A stretch of 64,000 nt of DNA from Sphingobacterium daejeonense. Its GTDB lineage: Bacteria > Bacteroidota > Bacteroidia > Sphingobacteriales > Sphingobacteriaceae. Made by a program: the position numbers and the translations under genes. Of the stretch, positions 8,660-18,000 are shown one piece after another. The notes beneath the pieces are model-generated. The model did not search any database and had not been told where the DNA came from. It saw nothing but the letters and a program-made list of their open reading frames with translations. Numbering within the stretch: position 1 is the stretch's first letter; each line of letters begins with the position of its first letter. Location of the stretch: contig NZ_LR590470.1 of assembly GCF_901472535.1 (NCBI RefSeq), positions 1 through 64,000 of the forward strand, written 5' to 3'.

Positions 8660-9310
8660 ATGGAATTTATATCTGCCTTAATCGATTTTATTCTTCATAT
8701 CGACAAACATCTGATCGATATCACGCAAGAATATCAAACATGGACTTACTTGATTCTTTTCTTGATCATCTTTGCTGAAACGGGCCTTGTTGTAACCCCT
8801 TTTTTGCCGGGCGATTCTGTTTTGTTTGCCATGGGTGCTTTGATTGCAAAGCCAGAAACAAATCTTAGCTTATGGATAATGATGCTTTTATTGATTGCCG
8901 CAGCTATTATTGGCGATTTTGTAAACTACGAAATTGGTAAGCATTTTGGTCAACGCGTCTTTACCAAGGATTCCAAGATATTTAAACTTTCCTACCTTGA
9001 GAAAACACAGAACTTTTATGGCAAATACGGATTAAAAACCATTATTTATGCTCGTTTTGTTCCCATTGTAAGGACATTTGCGCCATTTGTTGCAGGAATA
9101 GCCAAGATGCCTTACTCAAAATTTGGACTCTACAATATTGTTGGGGGCGTGTTATGGGTGAGCATGTTCCTTTTGGGCGGTTATTTTTTCGGACAGATCT
9201 CTTTTGTCAAAGAAAATTTCTCCATTGTCGTTCTTGCTATTATCGGTATTTCTCTCTTACCTCCTATTATTGAGTTGATTAAGGAGAAAACTTCAAAAAA
9301 AACGGTTTAA
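8660..9310 (+). CDS. DedA family inner-membrane protein (copy 2)
   Basis: Paralogue of the preceding gene: 216 residues with the same motifs FAETGLVVTPFLPGDSVLF and YARFVPIVRTFAPFVAG, and the same hydrophobic pattern. Most of the two proteins can be aligned by eye without gaps, diverging mainly in the middle (KHFGQRVFTKDSKIFKLS against KYIGPKAFSGKYKFLK) and at the C-terminus. It probably arose by tandem duplication and has its own transcription unit, since a terminator separates the two. The role is lipid carrier transport by family. A specific substrate cannot be read from the sequence. Confidence 0.93.
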   Translation: MEFISALIDFILHIDKHLIDITQEYQTWTYLILFLIIFAETGLVVTPFLPGDSVLFAMGALIAKPETNLSLWIMMLLLIAAAIIGDFVNYEIGKHFGQRVFTKDSKIFKLSYLEKTQNFYGKYGLKTIIYARFVPIVRTFAPFVAGIAKMPYSKFGLYNIVGGVLWVSMFLLGGYFFGQISFVKENFSIVVLAIIGISLLPPIIELIKEKTSKKTV

Positions 9311-9369
9311 AATGAAAAGCCTGTTTAAACGTTGAGTTTTAAACGGAGTCTTTATTCTTAAACATTTCT

Positions 9370-9939
9370 ATGAGGTATCTATTATTTGCTTTTATCCTAT
9401 GGGCCCAGCCTATCTTGGCTCAAAATATTCGAGTTGACCGTCGTGAGGCCAAACAGGCCTATAATTATTTGAACGATTTTAGGATGAATCCTAAAAAATA
9501 TGGCCGACAAATCCGTGTTAACAATCTTAGAAACGTAAAACAATCAAAACTTGTTTGGAATGATAAGCTTGCCAAGGTTGCTGAAGAACGCGCAAAAGAC
9601 ATGGCAAGGCGCAATTATTTCGACCATACCGACCCAGATGGATATGGTCCCAACTATCATATCAGCCAAGCTGGATATGCACTGAATCCTGATTGGTTGA
9701 AGAAAAGATCTACCAATAATTTCGAATCCATTGGTGCCAACCATGATACGGCCATCGAAGGAATCCAATCTTTTATTGTCGGAAAAGGATCTCCGGGTTT
9801 TATGCACCGAAAACATATGTTGGGCTTAGATGCTTGGAATGCCTCCTTGAAAGACGTAGGAATCGGATTTGTAAGGGTAAAAAAAGGTGCTGCCTATAAA
9901 ACATATCTCTGCGTATTAATCGCAAAGCATGATTGGTAA
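9370..9939 (+). CDS. Secreted CAP-domain protein (SCP/PR-1 like)
   Basis: CAP proteins are extracytoplasmic alpha-beta-alpha folds with lipid-binding or unknown roles. In bacteria most are uncharacterised. The 189-residue product starts with a signal peptide (MRYLLFAFILWAQPILAQ) and contains the expected sequence of helices and motifs: LNDFRMNPKKYG, LVWNDKLAKVAEERAKDMA, YFDHTDPDGYGPN, FESIGANHD and HRKHMLGL, ending in an I-A-K-H-D-W tail. The His of HTDP and HRKHML could be the metal-site histidines of the CAP tetrad. It stands alone between DedA and yicC. Confidence 0.88.
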   Translation: MRYLLFAFILWAQPILAQNIRVDRREAKQAYNYLNDFRMNPKKYGRQIRVNNLRNVKQSKLVWNDKLAKVAEERAKDMARRNYFDHTDPDGYGPNYHISQAGYALNPDWLKKRSTNNFESIGANHDTAIEGIQSFIVGKGSPGFMHRKHMLGLDAWNASLKDVGIGFVRVKKGAAYKTYLCVLIAKHDW

Positions 9940-9958
9940 TTTCTTTTCGTAATTTTTA

Positions 9959-9966
9959 TACCTTTG
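9959..9966 (+). promoter_or_regulatory. Candidate promoter -7 box TACCTTTG of yicC
   Basis: Matches Bacteroidota -7 consensus TANNTTTG. A TTGG lies about 21 bp upstream (9934-9937) at the -33 position. The box ends 3 nt before the ATG at 9970, so transcription would begin at or next to the start codon (leaderless mRNA, inferred). Confidence 0.6.
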
Positions 9967-9969
9967 CAT

Positions 9970-10842
9970 ATGATAAAATCGATGACAGGTTATGGTATTG
10001 GTACTGCAGAGAACGGTACTGTAAAATATACCGTAGAGATCAAATCCTTAAATTCTAAGTTCCTCGAACTAAACCTTCGCTTGCCAAAAGCTGTTTCCGA
10101 CAAAGAATTATTACTGCGTGGGGAATGTAGCAAGTTAATCGAACGTGGTAAGGTAAATATTAACATCAGCACCGAATACGTTGATCAGACCACCAAAGGG
10201 GCAAACATCAATGCAGACTTATTAAAAGCATATTACAAGCAATTGCAGGATATCGGCTTTCAATTGGGCGATACCAAGGCAAATATGTTTGAATTAGCAT
10301 TGAATATGCCGGAAGTAATCAGCCATGATGATGAGATCGATGAAGAAGAAGGAAAGGTATTAGTAGATGCATTTCACGCTGCCGTGGTTCAGTTCAATAA
10401 ATTTAGGGGAGATGAAGGTGCTGTCCTTAAGAAAGACCTTCAGCATCGTGTATCCTTGATTTTATCATACTTAAAAGAAGTTGAAGCAGTAGAAGGTAGC
10501 CGCATTCCTTTGATCCGTGAAAGGATCAACCAATATATGGAGGAAGCTGTAGGGAAAGAAAATGTCGATATGAACCGTTTCGAACAAGAATTGGTGTTCT
10601 ATATTGAGAAATTAGATATCACAGAGGAAAAGGTTCGCTTACGCTCACACTGCGACTATTTTGTACAAGCATTAAACAGCGATGACTCAAACGGTAAAAA
10701 ACTAGGTTTTATTTCTCAGGAGATGGGTCGTGAGATCAATACTCTTGGTTCAAAAGCCAACAATGCGCAGATCCAACAAATCGTTGTTAAAATGAAGGAT
10801 GAGTTGGAAAAAGTAAAGGAACAACTATTAAACGTATTGTAA
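9970..10842 (+). CDS. yicC: YicC family endoribonuclease
   Basis: YicC-family proteins are endoribonucleases implicated in small-RNA turnover. The 290-residue protein has the invariant N-terminus MIKSMTGYG, the central NLRLPK, and the C-terminal DUF1732 block with RLRSHCDYF, GKKLGFISQEMGREINTLGSKAN and a final helix. I chose the ATG at 9970 over a TTG two codons upstream because MIKSMTGYG is the family start. gmk begins one base after the stop, so the two are almost certainly cotranscribed; yicC-gmk linkage is common. Confidence 0.93.
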   Translation: MIKSMTGYGIGTAENGTVKYTVEIKSLNSKFLELNLRLPKAVSDKELLLRGECSKLIERGKVNINISTEYVDQTTKGANINADLLKAYYKQLQDIGFQLGDTKANMFELALNMPEVISHDDEIDEEEGKVLVDAFHAAVVQFNKFRGDEGAVLKKDLQHRVSLILSYLKEVEAVEGSRIPLIRERINQYMEEAVGKENVDMNRFEQELVFYIEKLDITEEKVRLRSHCDYFVQALNSDDSNGKKLGFISQEMGREINTLGSKANNAQIQQIVVKMKDELEKVKEQLLNVL

Positions 10843-10843
10843 T

Positions 10844-11413
10844 ATGAGCGGCAAACTAATTATTTTTTCTGCTCCTTCTGGCGCAGGAAAAACCACTATT
10901 GTCAGAAGATTATTGGATAAACATGGCGACAAGATTGCTTTTTCGATCTCTGCAAGTACACGCCAACCACGTGGTGCGGAAGTCGATGGGGTTGACTATT
11001 ATTTTGTTTCCAAAGAAGACTTTTTGCACAAAGTTGCTAAACACGAGTTTATAGAATTTGAAGAGGTTTATTCAGGAACATTCTATGGAACTTTACGTTC
11101 TGAAGTTGAGCGTATTTGGAATGAAGGAAAGCATGTAATCTTTGATATTGATGTAGTAGGAGGTCTGAGATTGAAATCGAAGTTTCCTAATGAAGCGCTC
11201 GCTATATTTGTTAATCCACCATCACTGGAAATATTGAAAGAAAGGCTTGCTGGGAGAGGAACAGATTCTGAAGAGAAACTGAAAGAGCGATTTGCCAAAG
11301 CGGAACATGAGCTGAGCTTTGCCAACAAATTCGACGTTATTCTACAGAACAATGATTTAGAAACAGCCTGTGCTGAAGCCGAGAAATTAGTCCTGGATTT
11401 TATTAATTCTTAA
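10844..11413 (+). CDS. gmk: Guanylate kinase
   Basis: Catalyses ATP-dependent phosphorylation of GMP to GDP in purine nucleotide recycling. The 189-residue protein has the P-loop FSAPSGAGKTTIVRR near the N-terminus, the GMP-binding segment STRQPRGAEVDGVDYYFVS, EVYSGTFYGT, and the lid region RLAGRGTDSEEKLKERF. It sits in the middle of yicC-gmk-nadD with 1-nt gaps on both sides, indicating an operon with translational coupling. Confidence 0.97.
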   Translation: MSGKLIIFSAPSGAGKTTIVRRLLDKHGDKIAFSISASTRQPRGAEVDGVDYYFVSKEDFLHKVAKHEFIEFEEVYSGTFYGTLRSEVERIWNEGKHVIFDIDVVGGLRLKSKFPNEALAIFVNPPSLEILKERLAGRGTDSEEKLKERFAKAEHELSFANKFDVILQNNDLETACAEAEKLVLDFINS

Positions 11414-11414
11414 T

Positions 11415-11999
11415 ATGTCAAATAGTAAAGTTGGTTTATTCTTCGGTTCGTTCAATCCTATTCACATAGGACACCTGATTATAGCCAATTATATGGCCAA
11501 CTATACTACCTTGGATGAAGTGTGGTTTGTTGTATCTCCCCAGAATCCTTTTAAAGATAAAAAGAGCCTCGGGAATATGTATGACCGCCTTGAAATGGTA
11601 AACCTTGCTATTGAAGGTTCTGAAAATTTGCGCGCAAGTGATATCGAATTCAGTCTGCCACAACCATCCTATACAATAGATACCCTAACACATCTTGCCG
11701 AAAAATATCCGAATAAAGACTTCTTACTGATTATGGGTGAGGACAATCTGCAGGGGTTGATGAAATGGAAGAATGCAGATATTATCTTGCGGGATTATAA
11801 AATCATTGTTTATCCTAGGCCGGGCTATAATGCTGGCGAAATGAAAGAACACCCGTCCGTATTGATGACTGATACACCTGTAATGGAACTTTCATCGACT
11901 TTCCTCCGAAATGCTATCAAAGAAGGTAAATCTGTAAAATTCTATACCCCTGATGCGGTAATCGATTTTATTGATAAAAAAGGGCTGTATTCTTCTTAA
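11415..11999 (+). CDS. nadD: Nicotinate-nucleotide adenylyltransferase
   Basis: NadD adenylates nicotinate mononucleotide to deamido-NAD, an essential step of NAD synthesis. The 194-residue protein shows the nucleotidyltransferase motif GSFNPIHIGHL (HxGH) at the N-terminus, VSPQNPFK, and the C-terminal STFLRNAIKEGKSVKFYTPDAV, equivalent to the ISSTxIR motif. The ATG lies one base past the gmk stop. Last gene of the yicC-gmk-nadD unit. csbD downstream has its own leader and an unusual SD site. Confidence 0.96.
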   Translation: MSNSKVGLFFGSFNPIHIGHLIIANYMANYTTLDEVWFVVSPQNPFKDKKSLGNMYDRLEMVNLAIEGSENLRASDIEFSLPQPSYTIDTLTHLAEKYPNKDFLLIMGEDNLQGLMKWKNADIILRDYKIIVYPRPGYNAGEMKEHPSVLMTDTPVMELSSTFLRNAIKEGKSVKFYTPDAVIDFIDKKGLYSS

Positions 12000-12076
12000 G
12001 TACCAAGTTTATCAATTAACATTTTTTCACAAAACCATTTTTTTCAGCTTCTGTTTAACCTTTATAATTAAACAAT

Positions 12077-12082
12077 AGGAGG
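12077..12082 (+). promoter_or_regulatory. Canonical Shine-Dalgarno AGGAGG ahead of csbD
   Basis: A perfect AGGAGG lies 9 nt before the ATG at 12092. Bacteroidota generally make little use of Shine-Dalgarno pairing, and I saw no comparable site ahead of the neighbours, so it stands out. Confidence 0.6.
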
Positions 12083-12091
12083 AAATTTAAA

Positions 12092-12280
12092 ATGGATAGA
12101 TTAGATTTAAAAGGAAAATGGAACGAGTTGAAGGGTAAAATCAAACAACAGTATGCAGAATGGACTGATGATGATTTAGCTTATGAAGAAGGAAAAGATG
12201 ATGAGTTATTAGGAAAGCTTCAACAAAAATTGGGAAAATCCAGAGAAGAGGTAATTGACTGGTTGAATAAACTGGGTTAA
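12092..12280 (+). CDS. CsbD family stress-response protein
   Basis: A 62-residue, highly charged protein with the CsbD/YjbJ pattern: [23 protein letters not shown] then [21 protein letters not shown]. Family members are abundant small proteins induced by general stress. The molecular role is unknown. A Shine-Dalgarno sequence (12077-12082) and the following terminator suggest a separate, strongly expressed mRNA. Confidence 0.9.
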   Translation: MDRLDLKGKWNELKGKIKQQYAEWTDDDLAYEEGKDDELLGKLQQKLGKSREEVIDWLNKLG

Positions 12281-12301
12281 TCCCTAAACAAAATAGTGAA
12301 G

Positions 12302-12325
12302 GCCGACAAAACTGTCGGCTTTTTT
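12302..12325 (+). terminator. Terminator after csbD
   Basis: GCCGACA and TGTCGGC arms with a 4-nt loop followed by six or more T. It lies 21 nt past the csbD stop. Confidence 0.85.
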
Positions 12326-12330
12326 ATTTT

Positions 12331-12378
12331 CCACTGTCCTGGAATTCCACGTCCCTGGAAATCCACTGCCCTGGTTGG
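12331..12378. repeat. Three imperfect 16-bp tandem repeats
   Basis: CCACTGTCCTGGAATT, CCACGTCCCTGGAAAT and CCACTGCCCTGGTTGG follow each other with an exact 16-bp period. The last unit runs into the family 1 palindrome at 12371-12394, so the palindrome may have been captured by or grown out of this array. Confidence 0.6.
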
Positions 12379-12394
12379 TGTCCCCACCAACCAG
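12371..12394. repeat. Family 1 palindrome
   Basis: Arms CTGGTTGGTG and CACCAACCAG are perfectly complementary around TCCC. Same core as the copies at 1561-1677, 26206 and 26755. A degenerate relative (GTGGCAGGTG, loop GAGA, CACCAACCCAC) is at 12551-12575. Between them (12395-12550) I see no gene. Confidence 0.7.
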
Positions 12395-12589
12395 ACATTC
12401 AAGTTTGTCAATGCCCTGGTTTACCAATATCATTAGGTTAAGAAAAAAATCGCCCCGTTTTCCTCACGACATGCTTGTTCATTCCTTATCGCAAGATAAG
12501 GAAACTAATTTTGTGAAATAGATAAAAGAAAATAGACAATTCACAGTTCAGTGGCAGGTGGAGACACCAACCCACGGCTTTGCTAGCGC

Positions 12590-12655
12590 CTTCCTATCTC
12601 ATATCTCATATCTCAGATCTCAAATCTCACTCATATCTCACATCTCACATCTGAC
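12590..12655. repeat. Low-complexity ATCTCA-rich tract
   Basis: Repeated short units of the type ATCTCA with single-base changes (TATCTCATATCTCA and CAAATCTCA forms). A shorter similar tract, ATCTCAAATCTCAAATC, occurs at about 1807-1824 in the other palindrome-rich stretch. Function is unknown. Confidence 0.5.
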
Positions 12656-12669
12656 TTTTTTTTCCACTC

Positions 12670-12835
12670 TTCTTCCACTCTCGTTCCTACCTCGTTCCAC
12701 TCTCCGTCCTCTTTCGTTCGGACCTTGTTCGGACCTTGTTCGGGTGTTTTCCGAAGCAGCTCCGAACGAGGTCCGAAGGAAGTCCGAACGAGAGACGAAC
12801 GAGAGTGGAAGGAGAGTATAATGAGAGTGGAAGGA
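12670..12835. repeat. Long imperfect inverted repeat (arms about 74 bp)
   Basis: The left arm (about 12670-12743) and right arm (about 12762-12835) are complementary over most of their length around an 18-nt loop. The best part is next to the loop, built from repeated TTCGGACC and CGTTC units, and the outer part is CTTCCACTCTC-like. Transcribed from either strand it would form a very long hairpin. No coding frame with recognisable content crosses it. Confidence 0.7.
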
Positions 12836-12932
12836 GAACGAATAGAAAGTATAAATAAACCTCCAATGCTGTCTTAATAAAAGTTTAACATCTTACTGAT
12901 TTAAGTCACATCATTTTGAAGGCATATTTTAC

Positions 12933-12940
12933 TAACTTAG
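12933..12940 (+). promoter_or_regulatory. Candidate -7 box TAACTTAG of surE
   Basis: One mismatch to TANNTTTG, ending 4 nt before the surE ATG. It has the same geometry as the boxes at 24394, 44622 and 54008. Weaker than those. Confidence 0.35.
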
Positions 12941-12944
12941 CGCT

Positions 12945-13721
12945 ATGACAAAAAAGAGACCCACTATACTTGTTGTAAATGATGACGGTATTACTGCTCC
13001 AGGAATCAAGGTTCTTTTAGAGGTGATGCAAGAGATCGGGGATGTTGTAGTTGTTGCTCCTGACAGCCCACAATCAGGAATGGGACATGCTATAACGATC
13101 GGAAAGCCATTGAGGTTAGATAAAATCGACCTTTATGAAGGTGTTGAGATGTATAAATGCTCAGGTACTCCTGTAGACTGTGTTAAATTGGCAGTAAACA
13201 AGATCTTCAAGGGCAAGAAGCCAGATTTATGTGTTTCTGGAATCAACCATGGCTTGAACTATTCTATCAATGTGTTGTATTCGGGCACGATGTCTGCAGC
13301 AGTGGAAGGAGCCATAGAAGGAATTCCATCAATTGGTTACTCTTTGGACGACTTTCATCACAATGCAGATTTCTCGCATACGAGACCTTGGGTAAAGACA
13401 ATCGCAGAGCAGGTTCTGTTAAATGGATTGCCTAAGAATTCTTTATTGAACGTTAACTTTCCGAACAAAAGAGAGGAAATCAAGGGCATTAAGATCTGTA
13501 GGCAGGCGAACGCGAAGTGGTTTGAGGAGTTTGATGAAAGGTTGGACCCATATAACAGGGAATATTTCTGGATGACTGGAAACTTCGATCTTCAGGATCG
13601 CGGTGAGGACACGGATGCTTATGCTATCCTTAACGGTTATGTATCCATTGTTCCGACGCAATTTGACATGACGGCTCATCACGTTATACCGGAGTTGAAT
13701 TCATGGTCTTTTGACAAATAA
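12945..13721 (+). CDS. surE: 5'/3'-nucleotidase SurE
   Basis: SurE is a metal-dependent phosphatase of nucleoside 5'- and 3'-monophosphates. The 258-residue protein has the metal-binding DD motif in LVVNDDGITAPGI near the N-terminus, the conserved APDSPQSGMGHAIT, the SGTPVDCVKL and SGINHGLNYSINVLYSGTMSAA motifs including the metal-ligand Asn. Length fits. The small membrane-protein gene starts 10 nt downstream and is probably cotranscribed. Confidence 0.95.
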   Translation: MTKKRPTILVVNDDGITAPGIKVLLEVMQEIGDVVVVAPDSPQSGMGHAITIGKPLRLDKIDLYEGVEMYKCSGTPVDCVKLAVNKIFKGKKPDLCVSGINHGLNYSINVLYSGTMSAAVEGAIEGIPSIGYSLDDFHHNADFSHTRPWVKTIAEQVLLNGLPKNSLLNVNFPNKREEIKGIKICRQANAKWFEEFDERLDPYNREYFWMTGNFDLQDRGEDTDAYAILNGYVSIVPTQFDMTAHHVIPELNSWSFDK

Positions 13722-13731
13722 CAACAGGTCT

Positions 13732-13995
13732 ATGAAGAACAGTATTGGTTTGGGTTTTGTTGTTGGCTTGATGTGTCCATTGGCGGCTTTTTTGCTGATG
13801 CGGTACAGTAATGTGCAGGCGGATTTTTTTCCGGACAAACCGGCGGGTTTGTATGTTATTGCTGCAGCGATCAATTTGGTTGGTTGTTGGATCAGTTATA
13901 AAAAGGAATTGGACAAGTTTGGCAATGGTCTTGTTTTGGCTACATTTCTAGGTATGTTAGCCTTGGTGTTCACCAAGAACATCAGTATATTTTAA
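13732..13995 (+). CDS. Small membrane protein, unknown function
   Basis: An 87-residue protein with three hydrophobic segments: an N-terminal one containing GLGFVVGLMCPLAAFLLM, one around YVIAAAINLVGCWIS, and a C-terminal one (LVLATFLGMLALVF). I do not recognise a named family. The start at 13732 was chosen over an in-frame ATG at 13711 that would overlap surE. An AACAGG precedes 13732. Its place between surE and mqnD suggests a shared transcript. Confidence 0.75.
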   Translation: MKNSIGLGFVVGLMCPLAAFLLMRYSNVQADFFPDKPAGLYVIAAAINLVGCWISYKKELDKFGNGLVLATFLGMLALVFTKNISIF

Positions 13996-14005
13996 TAATT
14001 AGAGA

Positions 14006-14876
14006 ATGGAATTAACATTGGGGTTTTCTCCCTGTCCTAACGATACATTTATTTTTGACGCCTTGATCCATGACAAGATAAACTGCGAGGGCTTACAGTT
14101 TCACGTGGAATATCATGATGTGGAGACTTTGAATGCCAAGGCGTTCCGCGGCGACCTGGATATCACCAAGCTGAGTTACCACGCCTTTGCCTATGCTGTA
14201 GAGGATTATGAGCTCCTGGATGCGGGTTCAGCGTTGGGATTTGGCGTCGGTCCACTTTTGATCTGCAAGGACAAGGATCTGGCAGCCGAACTTTCGCAAT
14301 ATGTAGGCAAGGATCTTCCCGAAAAACTGAAAGACCTAAAGGTTGGCATACCAGGTAAATATACAACCGCCAACTTCCTGCTCGGTCTTGCATTTCCTGA
14401 GTTGCAGCAGAAAGAAATCATGGTGTTTTCCGATATCGAGAAATCTCTTTTGGATGGCACTATCGATGTAGGGTTGATCATCCACGAAAATAGATTCACC
14501 TATATGGACAAAGGACTCCATAAAATCGTAGACCTGGGCGACTATTGGGAACAAACGACAGGCTCCCCTATTCCATTGGGCGGAATTGTGATCAAAAGAT
14601 CCCTGCCAGAAGAGGTTAAGAACAAAGTCAATAGGCTGATTGCTGAAAGCGTAAAATTTGGGTTTGACCATCCGAAGTCAGGGCTGGATTATATCAGATT
14701 CCCATGCTCAGGAAATGGATGAATCAGTAATGTACAAACATATTGAACTGTATGTAAATAAGTTTTCAGAGAACCTTGGAGACGAAGGAAAAAGAGCTAT
14801 AAACCAGATGTTTGAAAAGGCTCGGGAATTAAACTTGGTACCTAGTACGGAGAAAAATTTGTTTTTGGTAAAATAA
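14006..14876 (+). pseudogene. mqnD: 1,4-dihydroxy-6-naphthoate synthase MqnD, frameshifted
   Basis: MqnD makes 1,4-dihydroxy-6-naphthoate in the futalosine route to menaquinone. The first frame (14006-14722) gives the N-terminal 238 residues, with GFSPCPNDTFIFDALIH, LSYHAFAYA, GIPGKYTTA and GLIIHENRF typical of the family, then runs into an unrelated tail and stops. The missing end is in the +1 frame to 14876, with HAQEMDESVMYKHIELYVN. Removing one T near 14699-14700 (GATTCCC) restores a continuous family-length product of about 289 residues reading ...DYIRSHAQEMDE. A single read error or a true 1-bp insertion are both possible. I favour an error because the rest is well conserved. Confidence 0.9.
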
Positions 14877-14922
14877 TTAATAAAAAAGAATGGGGAAAGT
14901 ATTAGTTATCAACCTTAATAAC

Positions 14923-14930
14923 TAAATTTG
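14923..14930 (+). promoter_or_regulatory. Candidate -7 box TAAATTTG of secA
   Basis: Matches TANNTTTG in the 129-bp gap before secA and predicts a leader of about 70 nt. No clear -33 TTTG at the ideal spacing. Confidence 0.4.
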
Positions 14931-15005
14931 CCCGATTAATGTCAAAATGTCTGCTTAATTGAATTGGAGTCATTATTGTACATGCGAATAGAGAAATAGA
15001 ATATT

Positions 15006-18000
15006 ATGTTAAAGTTTTTAAGCAAATTATTTGGTAGTAAGTCTGAGCGAGATGTCAAAGGAGTACAACCATTAGTAAATAAAATCAAGGAAGAATACGA
15101 GAAACTATCCTCATTAACACATGATGAGTTGCGTGGGAAGACAGCAGATTTTAAACAAAGAATCAGCGACTATTTGCAGGATATCGACAATGAAATCAAC
15201 GGTCTGAAAACAGAGGCAGAAGCTACCGAAGATATGGAGCTGAAAACTTCAACCTACGACAAGATTGACAAATTGACAAAAGATCGCGACAAAAAGCTTG
15301 AGGAAGTATTATTAGATATATTACCTGAAGCTTTTGCTGTTGTTAAGGAGACTGCACGTCGCTTTACAGAAAATAAAGAAATCGAGGTTACAGCTTCGCA
15401 ATTCGATAGAGATATTGCAGCTCGCAAACCAAATGTTACCATAGAGGGTGACAAAGCACGTTGGAAAAATACATGGACGGCAGCCGGTACTGAAGTTACC
15501 TGGAATATGGTTCACTATGATGTTCAGTTGATCGGTGGTATCGTTCTGCACCAAGGTAAGATTGCTGAGATGTCAACGGGTGAAGGTAAAACTTTAGTAG
15601 GAACATTGCCGACCTATCTGAACGCATTGGCAGGTCAAGGAATACACATTGTAACGGTGAATGATTACTTAGCACGTCGTGACTCGGAATGGAATGGTCC
15701 AATCTTCGAGTTCCACGGAATGAGTGTTGACTGTATCGACAAATACCAACCTAACTCACCACAACGCCGTCAAGCCTATATGTGTGATATCGTTTATGGT
15801 ACAAACAATGAGTTTGGTTTTGACTATTTACGTGACAACATGACCAATACCAAGGAGTCTATGGTTCAGCGCAAACTTCACTTTGCAATGATCGATGAGG
15901 TGGATTCGGTATTGATTGATGATGCCCGTACGCCATTGATTATCTCTGGTCCTATCCCATTGGGAGATCAACATGAGTTCTATCAGTTGAAACCTAGGAT
16001 CGAGCGTTTGGTAAATGCTCAGAAAGCATATATCAATACGGTATTGAACCAAGCTAAGAAAGCTATTGCAGACAATGATACCGATCCTGAAAAAGGAGGA
16101 TTGGCATTGTTCCGTGCTTATAGAGGTTTGCCAAAGAACAAAGCATTAATTAAATATTTGTCTGAAGGCAATCACCGTCAGATTCTTCAAAAGGTTGAAA
16201 ACTACTATATGCAAGAGCAGAATCGCCATATGCCTAAAGCAGATGCGGAATTGTTCTTTGTAATTGATGAGAAAAACAACCAAGTTGAACTTACTGAAAA
16301 AGGAATTGAATTAATTACAGCAACAGGTGAAGATCCAAACTTCTTTATCCTTCCAGATGTAGGTACCGAGATCGCTGAGATCGAAAAATCAAGTATTCCT
16401 GTTGAAGAGAAAGCACAAAGAAAAGAAGAGTTAATGCGTGATTATTCTGTTAAAGCAGAGCGTATTCACTCTATCAACCAATTGTTGAAAGCATATACCT
16501 TATTTGAAATCGATGATCAATATATCGTTGATGATGGTAAAGTAAAGATCGTTGATGAGCAAACTGGTCGTATCATGGATGGCCGTCGTTATTCTGACGG
16601 GTTGCACCAAGCGATTGAGGCGAAAGAAAACGTTAAGGTTGAGGATGCAACTCAAACATATGCTACCATTACTTTACAGAACTACTTCCGTATGTACCAT
16701 AAATTGTCAGGTATGACTGGTACAGCCTCTACTGAAGCGGGTGAGTTATGGGAAATCTACAAATTGGATGTGGTTGAGATACCTACAAACAAGGCTATCC
16801 AGCGCGATGACCGTCAGGATTTAATTTATCGTACGGCTCGTGAAAAATATAATGCGGTTGCACAAGAGATCCAAACGTTGACAGAACAAGGCCGTCCGGT
16901 ATTGGTTGGTACGACCTCTGTTGAGATTTCGGAATTATTGAGCCGTATGTTGAAGTTACGTGGTGTTAAGCACAATGTATTGAACGCGAAATTACACCAG
17001 AAAGAGGCTGATATCGTTGCTGAGGCAGGTCGTCCAGGTCAGGTAACTATTGCTACCAACATGGCTGGTCGTGGTACGGATATTAAGCTTACTTCTGAGG
17101 TTATCAATGCAGGTGGTTTAGCAATTATTGGTACGGAGCGTCACGAATCTCGTCGTGTTGACCGTCAGTTAAGAGGTCGTGCAGGACGTCAAGGTGACCC
17201 AGGATCATCACAGTTCTTTGTATCACTTGAAGATCCATTGATGCGTTTATTCGCTTCAGAGCGTATTTCAAACCTAATGGTTAAGATGGGTGTTGAAGAT
17301 GGTGAGGTGATGCAACATGGTATGTTGACTAAGTCCATCGAAAGAGCACAACGCAAAGTCGAGGAAAACAACTTCGGAACACGTAAGCATTTGTTGGAAT
17401 ATGACGACGTGATGAACTCACAGCGTACTGTAATCTATACTAAACGTAAAAATGCGTTGTTCGGTGAGCGTTTAGACGTTGATTTGAACAATACAATTTA
17501 TGATGTTGTTGAAGACGTTGTTTTGGAAGCAAAACAAGACAATTCATTTGATGAGTTTCAAATTGAGGTGATTCGTATTTTTGCGATCAACCCTGAGATT
17601 TCTCAAGAAGAATTTGCAAGTAATTCTGCTCCTACATTAGTTGACAAGCTATTTGACCAAGTTATTTCACATTACCACCGCAAGGCAGTAAATATTGCTG
17701 AGCAAACCCTGCCAGTCCTTACAAATGTATTGGCTGAACGTGGTGGAATGATAGAAAATATCATCGTTCCTTTTTCAGATGGAATTCGTGGCATTCAAGT
17801 TGCTACAAATCTTCAAAAAGCTGTAGAAAGTAAAGGTAAAGAAGTTTTCAAATCATTCGAGAAAGGCATTGTATTGGCTTTGATCGATGAGGCATGGAAA
17901 GAGCATCTTCGTGAGATGGATGATTTGAAACAATCTGTACAGAATGCTAGATATGAGCAAAAAGATCCGATCATTATCTATAAAATGGAGGCTTACAACT

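Noticed and set aside
12558..12821. 87-codon frame beginning METPTHGFASAF
   Set aside because: Composed of low-complexity Ser/His/Leu repeats encoded by the ATCTCA tract and the left arm of the long hairpin. Not a gene.
14690..14722. Programmed frameshift in mqnD
   Set aside because: No slippery heptamer or downstream structure was evident, and mqnD is not known to need one. An indel is simpler.
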